Shown here: positions 1-6,896 of the stretch, in pieces
Position numbering within the stretch: the first letter of the stretch is position 1
Layout: each line of letters starts with the position of its first letter
Source of the DNA: an uncultured Oscillospiraceae bacterium
GTDB taxonomy: Bacteria > Bacillota > Clostridia > Oscillospirales > Oscillospiraceae
Assembly: GCA_944385485.1 (NCBI GenBank)
Contig: CALWXL010000008.1
Location: forward strand, 1-35,244
DNA: 35,244 nt
Direction: 5' to 3'
The notes under the pieces: generated by a model
The model's database searches: none
What the model saw: only the letters and a program-made list of their open reading frames with translations
What the model was told of the DNA's origin: nothing
Program-made: the position numbers and the translations under genes

Positions 1-329
1 AAAATGGACGAAAACCCGCCAAAGGAGGGGCCTTCCCCCTCCTTGTGGAATCCACCCCGCTTTGCGATGCTGTCGGTGGTTGCGTTCCAGGCCGGGCCGA
101 AGGGCGTTTACCATACCAGGAGAGAAAGCGGCTCTCTTTTGCTCGGTCGCTGCTGGGATGGTGCGCCGTTGGCCTGATTTCGGCCCTACCTATGGCGCAC
201 CCCGGCCGACGGCGGCCGGGCGAGGCCGCTACCCCCAGACCTGAGGCCCTGGCGGAAGGAGTGGGAACTGCCAGCGGAGCGTCCCCCCGTTGCCAGGCGG
301 GCAAAACGATACCAGCCCCCAAAAAGCAA
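1..329. repeat. dispersed non-coding repeat, copy A
   Basis: No convincing gene is visible upstream of the divIVA terminator. The stretch matches, in inverted orientation, the sequence at about 10610-10960: the hairpin-forming GCCAAAGGAGGGG segment near the start, the GGAATCCACCCCGC segment, and a long central block around 95-260 with the motif TGGCGCACCCCGGCCGAC. The copy runs off the left edge of the window, so its first hairpin is not seen. A reading frame is partly shared with copy B, but copy A has an in-frame TGA at 175-177 where copy B has TGG, so a protein is unlikely. Confidence 0.75.
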
Positions 330-330
330 A

Positions 331-361
331 AAAATCCCCGTGAAACCGAAGTTTCACGGGG
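331..361 (-). terminator. rho-independent terminator of the mnmA-divIVA operon
   Basis: A perfect 11-bp stem (336-346 with 351-361, CCCCGTGAAAC) closes a 4-base loop. Read on the minus strand it is followed directly by a run of seven T residues. It begins 10 bases after the divIVA stop codon. Confidence 0.93.
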
Positions 362-370
362 CTGGCTCAC

Positions 371-1021
371 TCACTTGATTTGATAGTCCTTGCCGAACTG
401 CAAATCCTCAAACCGGCGGGTGGCGTCCAGATCCAGGTCGTCCACGGGGTCGTAGGCGGGCTTGGAGGTGGTGGCGGCAGCTACGGCAGCCACATCCACG
501 GCCTGGGTGGGCTCCTCCACCTCGGGCTCCACAGCCTGAGGCTCCTCCTCCTCCTTCATCAGCTCGGGAGGCACCACCTGTCCCAGGCGGGAGAGGTAGT
601 CCATTTCCTCCTGGTGGAGGGCGTAGAGCTTCTTGACGTAGGCGGCGGTGGCCTCCTGGGCCTGCTTGAGGCGGAACTCCTCGGCGGCGATCTCAGCCTG
701 CAGCTGAGACTTCCGGGCAGCGGCCTCTTGGGTGGCGTCCCGCTCCATCTGGGTCTTCTTCTTCTCCGCATCGCTGACCATGTTGTCGGCCATCTGCTGG
801 GCGGCCAGCAGGGTCTTACGCATGGCCACGTCGGTGGCCCGGTACTCCTCAATGGAGTCGGAAAGCACCTTGAGTTTGTTCTTCAAGATGGTGTTGTCGT
901 TGTAAAGGGCGGTGTAGTCCTCGGTCAGCTGATCCAGGAACTCATCCACCATGGTCATGTTGTAGCCGCCAAAGGTTGCTTTGGCAAAGACATGGCTGGC
1001 TACCTCCTGCGGAGTCATCAT
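371..1021 (-). CDS. divIVA: DivIVA-family cell division / polarity protein
   Basis: A 216-residue protein matching the DivIVA/GpsB family. The N-terminal segment (about residues 1-60) has the family pattern MTPQEV..H.F...FGGYN..MVDEFLDQL, in which the FGGY loop binds membrane, and is followed by a long Ala/Glu/Lys/Gln-rich coiled coil (about 60-150) and an acidic, low-complexity C-terminal tail. DivIVA oligomerises at negatively curved membrane, marking poles and septa and recruiting division or wall-synthesis proteins. The start has two adjacent ATG codons (1021 and 1018) behind AAGGGGGA. It is the last gene of the operon, 29 bases after sepF. The ylmG and ylmH genes that often separate sepF from divIVA are absent here. 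Confidence 0.93.
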   Translation of the reverse strand: MMTPQEVASHVFAKATFGGYNMTMVDEFLDQLTEDYTALYNDNTILKNKLKVLSDSIEEYRATDVAMRKTLLAAQQMADNMVSDAEKKKTQMERDATQEAAARKSQLQAEIAAEEFRLKQAQEATAAYVKKLYALHQEEMDYLSRLGQVVPPELMKEEEEPQAVEPEVEEPTQAVDVAAVAAATTSKPAYDPVDDLDLDATRRFEDLQFGKDYQIK

Positions 1022-1050
1022 TGTGCATATCCCCCTTGTTGTCTATTTCT

Positions 1051-1497
1051 TTAGAAGTACAACCCGTTGTTTTCCAGCTCGTCGATGAGGTCACCCAGGA
1101 TCTCCACGTTGTAGGGGGTCATGATGTAGGTGGCCAGAGCCACCTTCTTGATGGTGCCCTCATTGGCGTAGGTCACGCCGGAGAGGAAGTCGATGAGGCG
1201 GCGGGCAATGACCTTGTCGGTCTGCTCCAGATTGAGCACAACCGTGCGCTTCTCCCGCAGATGGTCGGCAATCTCCGAGGCGTTTTCAAAGCGCTCGGGC
1301 TTGACCAGCACCACCTGAAGCTGGGTGGTGGTGTGGATGTTGACCACCTTGTTGTTGCGACGCTCGGGCTCACTGGTGCGGGTAGACTCGGTGGGGGCGG
1401 CGTTGTTGTTGACGGGGGCGAAATCCTCTTCGTAATCATCGTCCTCCTCGTCCTCGTAGGGACGGGCCAGACGCTTCAGTTCGTCCAGAAAACTCAT
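1051..1497 (-). CDS. sepF: SepF cell division protein
   Basis: A 148-residue protein with the SepF layout. A short N-terminal amphipathic membrane-targeting helix (MSFLDELKRLA) is followed by an acidic, poorly conserved linker (residues about 14-45). The C-terminal domain (about 55-140) contains VVLVKPERFE, EIADHLREKRTVVLNLE and the ARRLIDFLSG...G.I.KV segment typical of the family. SepF tethers FtsZ filaments to the membrane and is typical of Gram-positives lacking FtsA-like anchoring redundancy. The ribosome site AGAAGGGAG lies 8 bases before the ATG. It sits between yggS (27-base gap) and divIVA (29-base gap), the conserved division-gene order of Firmicutes. Confidence 0.95.
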   Translation of the reverse strand: MSFLDELKRLARPYEDEEDDDYEEDFAPVNNNAAPTESTRTSEPERRNNKVVNIHTTTQLQVVLVKPERFENASEIADHLREKRTVVLNLEQTDKVIARRLIDFLSGVTYANEGTIKKVALATYIMTPYNVEILGDLIDELENNGLYF

Positions 1498-1524
1498 GGA
1501 TAGAACTCCCTTCTATGTATATTA

Positions 1525-2235
1525 TCAAAATGGGTTGGAAATGGGCTTGCGAGGTCCAAAAATCGCCGTCCCCACCCGGACGTGAGTGGCGCCGGCGGCA
1601 ATGGCGGCGGGGTAATCGTTGCTCATCCCCATGGACAGAATCGTCATATCTGTCTTATTATCTCCCATTTCCTCTTTTATGTCAACAGCAAGTGCCTTCA
1701 ATTTATGAAAAAACGGTAAATTTTCCTGGGGAAAGGTTGCCACAGGGGGGATACACATCAGGCCCCGCACCCGCACATGCTCCAGGGTGGCGGCCAGCTG
1801 GACAGCAGGAAGAACCTGGGGGAGAAAAAAGCCGGATTTGGACGGTTCCTGGGCCAAATTGACCTCCAGCAGCACATCCTGCACCAGTCCTGCCTTCCCC
1901 GCCTGCTTGTCGATCTCCAGCAGCAGCTTGTCCGAGGACACGGAGTGGATGAGGTCCACTTTGCCCATGAGGTACTTCACCTTGTTGGTCTGCAAGTGGC
2001 CGATGAAGTGGACTTGGGCCCCTTCGTAGGCCCCCGCCTCCCAGTGGGCGGTGAGCTCCTGCACCCGATTCTCTCCGCACACCGTCACCCCGGCGGCAAT
2101 GGCCTGCCGGATGATGTCGTCCGACTGGGTCTTGGTGGCGGCCACCAGGGTGATCTCCGCCGGGTTCCGCCCGGCTTCCCGGGCGGCCTGGCGAATGTTT
2201 TCCACAACGTGGGTCAAATTTGTGGAAATATTCAT
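1525..2235 (-). CDS. yggS: YggS/PLPBP family pyridoxal-phosphate homeostasis protein
   Basis: A 236-residue protein of the YggS/PROSC family, a fold-type III PLP-binding barrel without known catalytic activity that buffers cytosolic PLP and affects amino-acid homeostasis. The PLP lysine is in VAATKTQ (Lys35). Other family signatures are GENRVQEL, HFIGHLQTNK and the C-terminal SMGMSNDYPAAI...VRVGTAIFG phosphate-binding region. Its ATG overlaps the stop codon of the upstream HlyD-like gene (ATGA), suggesting translational coupling. It precedes sepF as in most Firmicutes. Full length. Confidence 0.95.
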   Translation of the reverse strand: MNISTNLTHVVENIRQAAREAGRNPAEITLVAATKTQSDDIIRQAIAAGVTVCGENRVQELTAHWEAGAYEGAQVHFIGHLQTNKVKYLMGKVDLIHSVSSDKLLLEIDKQAGKAGLVQDVLLEVNLAQEPSKSGFFLPQVLPAVQLAATLEHVRVRGLMCIPPVATFPQENLPFFHKLKALAVDIKEEMGDNKTDMTILSMGMSNDYPAAIAAGATHVRVGTAIFGPRKPISNPF

Positions 2236-3497
2236 GAGCGCACCACCATCCCGTCAGAGATGTGGTTGGAGTTGAGGATGATCTCATCCCCGGCTCGCAG
2301 CCGGGAGGAGGCGGTCTCATCCACCGGTTCCACCAGATAGAAGGAATCGTCGCTGTGGAGCACCTTCACCTCCTGCCATTCGGCTTGGGTGCCCACCACG
2401 GTGTAGACGCCGTAGGAGTTGACTTGGCTCTCGTTGCCGTCCTCGTCGGTGACCGTGTTGGTGATCACGCGCAGGGCCTGGCGGGGGATACGAATGCCCT
2501 CAATCTGCTGGGCGATGATGTCCACCGTCTGCTGACGCAGCAAGGTGGTGTCGGACAGATGGGTGTTGGTGGAGAAAATGGCCATGGTCTGGCCGTTTTC
2601 CGACACCAGACGTTCCAGTTTCATGGAAATCATGCCATAGTAGTCATGAGAGAAGGAAATTTTATAGGTCTTTCCCTCCAACAGACCGGACACCGATTCC
2701 TGGTCGATGAGGGTGGCCAGGTACCAGGTGGGATCGGTGACCACCTTGCCCAGGGCGCTGTGGTCGGTGGCAGGCTCCTGCTGGAGTAGGCTGGTGAGCT
2801 GGGAAATGGTGAGGGAGGAGAGCATGTCAGGGGTGATCAGGCTCTCAAATCCGTCCACTTCTCCGGAGAAATACCCCGAGGTGGGGGCGGTGATGGTCTG
2901 AGACACCTGACTGAGCGAGGCGTTGAGGGAGTCCAGCTCCTTCTTCTTGTCCTGAATCAGCTTCTCAATCTGGTTGGCGGCCTGGGTGTTGCCATAGACG
3001 TAGTCCCGCTGGAACACCATGGTGCGCAGATGCAGGGCCGAGTCCTCCAGGGTGGACAGATCTCCTTCGGCGGCCAGAGAGCGGATGGCCACCATGGAGT
3101 TGACCACCTCTTCGTCCAGCCGGGAGGAGTTGGTGGTCTGGGTGCCCGTGGACAGAGAGTATTCCAGCTGCTCAATTTCCGCCTCCAGGGACTGGATGGT
3201 CTGCCGGGTGTTCAACGAGTCCTGACTGGAGTGAATCAGGGCGATTTCCCCGCCTTTGGACACCTTTTCTCCCTCGTCCAGAAGGATGTCCACATACTGG
3301 CCCGAGTTGGGCAGCACCTGCTCCTGGCGCACCAGCAGCCCGGAGGCCTCGGTACCCACGTCCACGGAATAGGAGTAGGCGGTGGTGGTGACCAGGTCGT
3401 CCTGAAAGCCCAGGGCCAGATAGACGGCGAAATACAGGATCACAGCGGCGCAGATGACGCCGATGATGACTTTATTGACCAATGTGCTCTCTTTCAT
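2232..3497 (-). CDS. HlyD-like membrane-anchored periplasmic-adaptor-type protein
   Basis: About 421 residues. One N-terminal membrane helix (roughly residues 8-30, VIIGVICAAVILYFAVYLAL) is followed by an extracytoplasmic region. This has a lipoyl/biotinyl-like segment (SGLLVRQEQVLP..GQYVDILLDEGEKVSKGGEIA), a coiled-coil hairpin (about 100-200), and a second beta-rich half ending in a C-terminal barrel. This architecture resembles HlyD/RND membrane-fusion proteins, but no exporter or ATPase is adjacent. I chose ATG 3497 because AGAAGG lies 5 bases upstream; an upstream in-frame ATG at 3545 overlaps the hfq stop codon but has a poorly spaced ribosome site. Its place beside yggS-sepF suggests a cell-envelope role, which is inference. 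Confidence 0.75.
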   Translation of the reverse strand: MKESTLVNKVIIGVICAAVILYFAVYLALGFQDDLVTTTAYSYSVDVGTEASGLLVRQEQVLPNSGQYVDILLDEGEKVSKGGEIALIHSSQDSLNTRQTIQSLEAEIEQLEYSLSTGTQTTNSSRLDEEVVNSMVAIRSLAAEGDLSTLEDSALHLRTMVFQRDYVYGNTQAANQIEKLIQDKKKELDSLNASLSQVSQTITAPTSGYFSGEVDGFESLITPDMLSSLTISQLTSLLQQEPATDHSALGKVVTDPTWYLATLIDQESVSGLLEGKTYKISFSHDYYGMISMKLERLVSENGQTMAIFSTNTHLSDTTLLRQQTVDIIAQQIEGIRIPRQALRVITNTVTDEDGNESQVNSYGVYTVVGTQAEWQEVKVLHSDDSFYLVEPVDETASSRLRAGDEIILNSNHISDGMVVRS

Positions 3498-3541
3498 GGG
3501 AACCTTCTTTCTCTGTGGAAACACGTTCCCCAGTCTTGGGG

Positions 3542-3784
3542 TCATTCCTCCATATTCACGGCTTTCTCCGGCGTAATGGTGGAAATGGCGTGTTTGTAAA
3601 TGACTTGCTGCTTTCCGTCGCTGACCAGGACTACCACATAGGGGTCAAACCCGGTGACCACCCCCCGGAGTTGGAAGCCGTTGATTAAAAACACGGTGAC
3701 TCGGGCGGCGGTGCGGCGGAGGGTGGACAGAAAACTGTCCTGAACATTGGGCTGCTTGCCCACGGCAACTGCGGTAAAACTCAT
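3542..3784 (-). CDS. hfq: Hfq RNA chaperone
   Basis: An 80-residue Sm-like protein. The Sm1 region contains NVQDSFLSTLRR, with the Gln-Asp pair of the proximal RNA-binding face, and VTVFLINGFQLRGVVTGFD. The Sm2 region contains VIYKHAISTI, with the conserved Tyr-Lys-His of the uridine-binding pocket. Hfq forms a hexameric ring that binds U-rich small RNAs and mRNAs. It lies 51 bases downstream of miaA, the classic miaA-hfq pairing, and has a good ribosome site (AAGGAG). The N-terminus carries about ten extra residues compared with the E. coli core. Confidence 0.94.
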   Translation of the reverse strand: MSFTAVAVGKQPNVQDSFLSTLRRTAARVTVFLINGFQLRGVVTGFDPYVVVLVSDGKQQVIYKHAISTITPEKAVNMEE

Positions 3785-3835
3785 ATGTATGCACTCCTTT
3801 TCTTTTTTGGAGCAGAGAACTGCCCCAGAGTGCTG

Positions 3836-4783
3836 TTATTGTAAGCCATGGGCGTGGACGAATTCCGTCGAAATCTTGACAGCCTGGGAAAAATCGGGGG
3901 TTTCTCCCCAACGGATCCAGTGGGTGTTGGGGTTGCGGCGGAACCAGGTCAGCTGCCGCTTGGCATACTGCCGGGAGCGCAGCTTCACCTCTTCCGCTCC
4001 TTCCTGTGCGGGGCGGCCCTGCTGCAAGGCGGCCACAATCTCCTTGTAGCCGATGGCCTGCATGGCGGTGCAGGTGGGGGGAATTCCCTGCTCCAACAGC
4101 CGCCGCACCTCCTCCTCCAGCCCCTGCTCCATCATCACATCCACCCGCTGGTCGATGCGCTTCCACAAATTGGGCCGCGCTTCAAAGTCCAGTCCGATGG
4201 TGAGGGGGTGGTACCGAGGGGGGATGGCCTGGGACTCCGCATTGTGCTGGGTGATGGTCTTTCCCGTGGTGAGGTACACCTCCAGGGCCCGGATGATGCG
4301 CTTTTCGTCGTTGGGGTGCAGCCGAGCTGCCGCGTCCGGGTCCACCTGGGCCAGTTGCTCCCGCAACGGCTTCAGCCCCTCTTCCCGGGCCTGCTGTTGC
4401 AGCCGCTGCCGTACCTGGGCGGCGTGGGGGTCAAAGGGGGCGAACTGCCGCCCTGCCATCAGGTGGTCGATGTACAGACCCGTGCCCCCTGCCACAATGG
4501 GCAGCTTGCCCCGGGCCAGAATGTCGTCCATGACGGGGATGGCGTCGGTGACATACCGGCTCACCGAGTAGTTCTCCCAGGGGTCTGCCACATCCAGCAT
4601 GTGGTGGGGCACCCCCTGCATTTCTTCACGGGTGGGCTTGGCGGTGCCGATGTCCATGGTGCGGTACACCTGCATGGAGTCTGCCGACACCACTTCCCCG
4701 TTCAAACGCTGGGCCAGAGCCACCGCCAGGGCGGTTTTCCCCGAGGCGGTGGGGCCGCAGATAACCAAACAATCCGGTTTCAT
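3836..4783 (-). CDS. miaA: tRNA dimethylallyltransferase MiaA
   Basis: A 315-residue enzyme that transfers a dimethylallyl group to the N6 of A37 in tRNAs reading UNN codons. The sequence shows the P-loop GPTASGKT (residues 10-17), DSMQVYRTMDIGTAKP, GGTGLYID, the GLDFEARPNLWKRIDQRVD insertion-domain region, TAMQAIGYKE and the C-terminal RQYAKRQLTWFRR signature. Length and motif order are normal. Its ATG overlaps the stop of the MBL-fold gene (ATGA), and hfq follows. Confidence 0.96.
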   Translation of the reverse strand: MKPDCLVICGPTASGKTALAVALAQRLNGEVVSADSMQVYRTMDIGTAKPTREEMQGVPHHMLDVADPWENYSVSRYVTDAIPVMDDILARGKLPIVAGGTGLYIDHLMAGRQFAPFDPHAAQVRQRLQQQAREEGLKPLREQLAQVDPDAAARLHPNDEKRIIRALEVYLTTGKTITQHNAESQAIPPRYHPLTIGLDFEARPNLWKRIDQRVDVMMEQGLEEEVRRLLEQGIPPTCTAMQAIGYKEIVAALQQGRPAQEGAEEVKLRSRQYAKRQLTWFRRNPNTHWIRWGETPDFSQAVKISTEFVHAHGLQ

Positions 4784-5673
4784 AGCGCCTCCTTGGGTGT
4801 GATGTAGAGCATGCCGTCATGGGCCTCATAGCCCAGCTTTCCCTGGTCAATGAGCAGCTCCACCAGGCCCCGCAGGTTGCGCTCCATGAGGGGCACCTGC
4901 TGCACCCGGCTGGAGCGCAGGGTGTGGTGGGCGTTGACCTTCTGCCACAGCTGGGTCATGGTCATGGGGGCGTCCACCAGGGCGGCCACCTCGTCAGCCC
5001 GGCCCTGGATGAGAGCACAGGTGGCGTCAATGAGGGGCTCCACCTGGGTATGCACTCCACGGTGGGCCACCACATAGGCGGCGTGGCCAGTGCCCCGCAG
5101 CCGCTGGGCGCTGTCCATCATTTGGGCGGAATCCAGGCTGTAGGGCAGCTTCAGCTGCAATCCTTCGTTGGAAAATACCGCATCCCCCACGCAGCACACC
5201 CCGTCGGGGGTGGTGATACACACATGGTCCGGGGAGTGGCCGGGGGTGTGGAGGATGTGGAAGGGCACGCCGCAGAAGTGGAAGGTGCCATCCTCATAAG
5301 GGATGGGGGTGTCCACGTCACACAGCATGTCCCCCTGGTAGTCCCGGATCATGTGGGGGGAGTAGGTGTAGAAATAGGCCTTCAGCCCCATAAGAGTACG
5401 GCAGGTATCCACCTCTCCGGCGGGTACCGCCACTTGGCAGCCGTACCGGGCACGCAGGGCGGCGTTGTTGATGGAGTGGTCCAAATGCACGTGGGTGCTC
5501 ATCACCCCCACCGGGGTGAGGCCCGCCCCATCCAGGGTGTCCATCAGCTCCTGCCGCTCGGTGATGTCCCCGGCGTCGATGAGGATGCACCGCTGGTGGT
5601 CCAGCTGGTACAGCCCCATGAAGCCGTGGCCCTCCAGGACGTAGGTGTTGCCGCAAACGGGGGAAATCTTCAT
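4780..5673 (-). CDS. metallo-beta-lactamase-fold hydrolase
   Basis: About 297 residues. The N-terminal metallo-beta-lactamase domain carries the metal motif STHVHLDHS (HxHxDH at residues 61-66), HTPGHSPDH (His146), GDAVFS (Asp164) and AHRGVH (His204/His208), so a di-zinc site appears complete. The C-terminal 80 residues look like a small winged-helix-type tail, as in several LACTB2-like or thioesterase-like MBL proteins. The substrate is not evident. A GTG at 5682 is an alternative start; I prefer ATG 5673 because it overlaps the mnmA stop as ATGA, like the next junction. Co-transcription with mnmA and miaA could suggest RNA-related chemistry, but this is only association. Confidence 0.82.
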   Translation of the reverse strand: MKISPVCGNTYVLEGHGFMGLYQLDHQRCILIDAGDITERQELMDTLDGAGLTPVGVMSTHVHLDHSINNAALRARYGCQVAVPAGEVDTCRTLMGLKAYFYTYSPHMIRDYQGDMLCDVDTPIPYEDGTFHFCGVPFHILHTPGHSPDHVCITTPDGVCCVGDAVFSNEGLQLKLPYSLDSAQMMDSAQRLRGTGHAAYVVAHRGVHTQVEPLIDATCALIQGRADEVAALVDAPMTMTQLWQKVNAHHTLRSSRVQQVPLMERNLRGLVELLIDQGKLGYEAHDGMLYITPKEAL

Positions 5674-6692
5674 ACGATCCACCCGCTTCCCAGCACCTGC
5701 TCGCCCCGGTAGAACACCGCCAGCTGCCCCGGGGTGGGGGCTCGGGCGGGGCGCTCCATGTGGATGTCCACCCGGCCATCCCCCAGGGGAACCAGGGTGG
5801 CGGGGTCCTGGTGGCGGGAGTGGCGCAGCCGCACCTCCACCTGCAAGGGCCCGGTGAGGGGCTCTTCCGCCAGCCAGTTCAGCTCCTGGGTGTGCACCAG
5901 GGAGGCGTGAAGGCCCTCCCCGTGGGAGAGCACCACCTCATTGGTCTGGGGGCGGATCTCGGTGACAAACAGCCGCCCGGTGGAGGACACCCCCAGCCCG
6001 CGCCTTTGGCCGATGGTGTAGTGGTGGAACCCCTTGTGGGTGCCCAGCACGTTGCCCGCGGCATCCACGAAGTTGCCCGGCGGGGGTGTACCGCCCCGGG
6101 CGTCCAGCCAGGCGGCGTAGTCGTCGTCGGGGATGAAGCAGATCTCCATGGAGTCGGGGCGGGAGGCCGCCGGCAGCTGGGCCGCCTGGGCCTCCTGCCG
6201 GGTCATGTCCTTGGGGCCGTCCCCCAGGGGGAAGAGAATGCGGGCCAGGGTGTCCCGGGTGAGCCGGGAGAGCATATAGGATTGATCGTTGGAACAGGCT
6301 CCCCGCAGCAAAATGGGGCCGCCGTCGGTGCCCACCCCAAGGCGGGCATAGTGGCCGGTGGCCACATACGGGGCGCCGATCTCGTCGGCAAAGGCCAGAA
6401 GTGCGGGGAACTTCACCGCCCGGTTGCACCGCGCGCAGGGGATGGGGGTGCGGCCGGAGAGATAATCCTGGGCAAAGGGGGTGCACACATGCTCCTCCAG
6501 CTCCTGCTGGATGGAGCGCACGGTGAGGGGGATGCCCAATTTGGCGGCATTGTCCCGGGCGGATTGTTCCCCGCCCAAGCCGATGTCCAGATACAGCCCA
6601 TGGACCTCATATCCCTGGTCTATGAGCCGCTGGGCCGCCACGGCGGAATCCACCCCGCCGGAAAGCCCCAATACCACCTTCTTGTCTGCCAT
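5670..6692 (-). CDS. mnmA: tRNA-specific 2-thiouridylase MnmA
   Basis: A 340-residue enzyme that adenylates and thiolates C2 of the wobble uridine in tRNA-Lys, -Glu and -Gln. It shows the PP-loop SGGVDS (residues 11-16), the TPIPCARCNRAVKF segment with C86xxC89, SNDQSYML, and the second catalytic cysteine in SMEICFI (Cys185). The tRNA-binding and beta-barrel C-terminus (FHHYTIGQRRGLG and onward) is present. It is slightly shorter than the usual 350-370 residues but not broken. The start has AGGAGG 9-10 bases upstream. It is the first gene of the eight-gene operon. The partner wobble enzyme gene mnmG lies 8 kb away in this window. Confidence 0.95.
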   Translation of the reverse strand: MADKKVVLGLSGGVDSAVAAQRLIDQGYEVHGLYLDIGLGGEQSARDNAAKLGIPLTVRSIQQELEEHVCTPFAQDYLSGRTPIPCARCNRAVKFPALLAFADEIGAPYVATGHYARLGVGTDGGPILLRGACSNDQSYMLSRLTRDTLARILFPLGDGPKDMTRQEAQAAQLPAASRPDSMEICFIPDDDYAAWLDARGGTPPPGNFVDAAGNVLGTHKGFHHYTIGQRRGLGVSSTGRLFVTEIRPQTNEVVLSHGEGLHASLVHTQELNWLAEEPLTGPLQVEVRLRHSRHQDPATLVPLGDGRVDIHMERPARAPTPGQLAVFYRGEQVLGSGWIV

Positions 6693-6728
6693 GTGTGTGG
6701 TCCTCCTGTGGAAACAATTTTACAGCTT

Positions 6729-6757
6729 AGTATATCAGAAAAGTATGTCGGGTTCAA
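6729..6757 (-). promoter_or_regulatory. sigma-A-type promoter of the mnmA operon
   Basis: On the minus strand TTGAAC (6752-6757) and TATACT (6729-6734) are separated by exactly 17 bases. The -10 box is 36 bases upstream of the mnmA start and the orientation fits the whole minus-strand operon. Confidence 0.75.
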
Positions 6758-6778
6758 CTGGAAACCAGAGGAATGGTA

Positions 6779-6807
6779 TTGAAATCGCCACACGATGCCG
6801 ATATAAT
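6779..6807 (+). promoter_or_regulatory. sigma-A-type promoter of the yfhO-like gene
   Basis: TTGAAA (6779-6784), a 17-base spacer and a perfect TATAAT (6802-6807). It is divergent from the mnmA promoter, with only about 20 bases between the two -35 boxes. It leaves a leader of about 80 bases before the chosen ATG. Confidence 0.8.
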
Positions 6808-6896
6808 GGACAGGATCTAGCTTGGAGGGATGGGGACGGAAAGTACTCATAACCCCACAATTTGACACAAAGACACCAGAATTAAGGAGCACGTAT

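Noticed and set aside
45-383. A 112-codon plus-strand frame at the left end
   Set aside because: It runs through a dispersed repeat and into the divIVA terminator; the frame shared with the inverted copy is interrupted by a stop.
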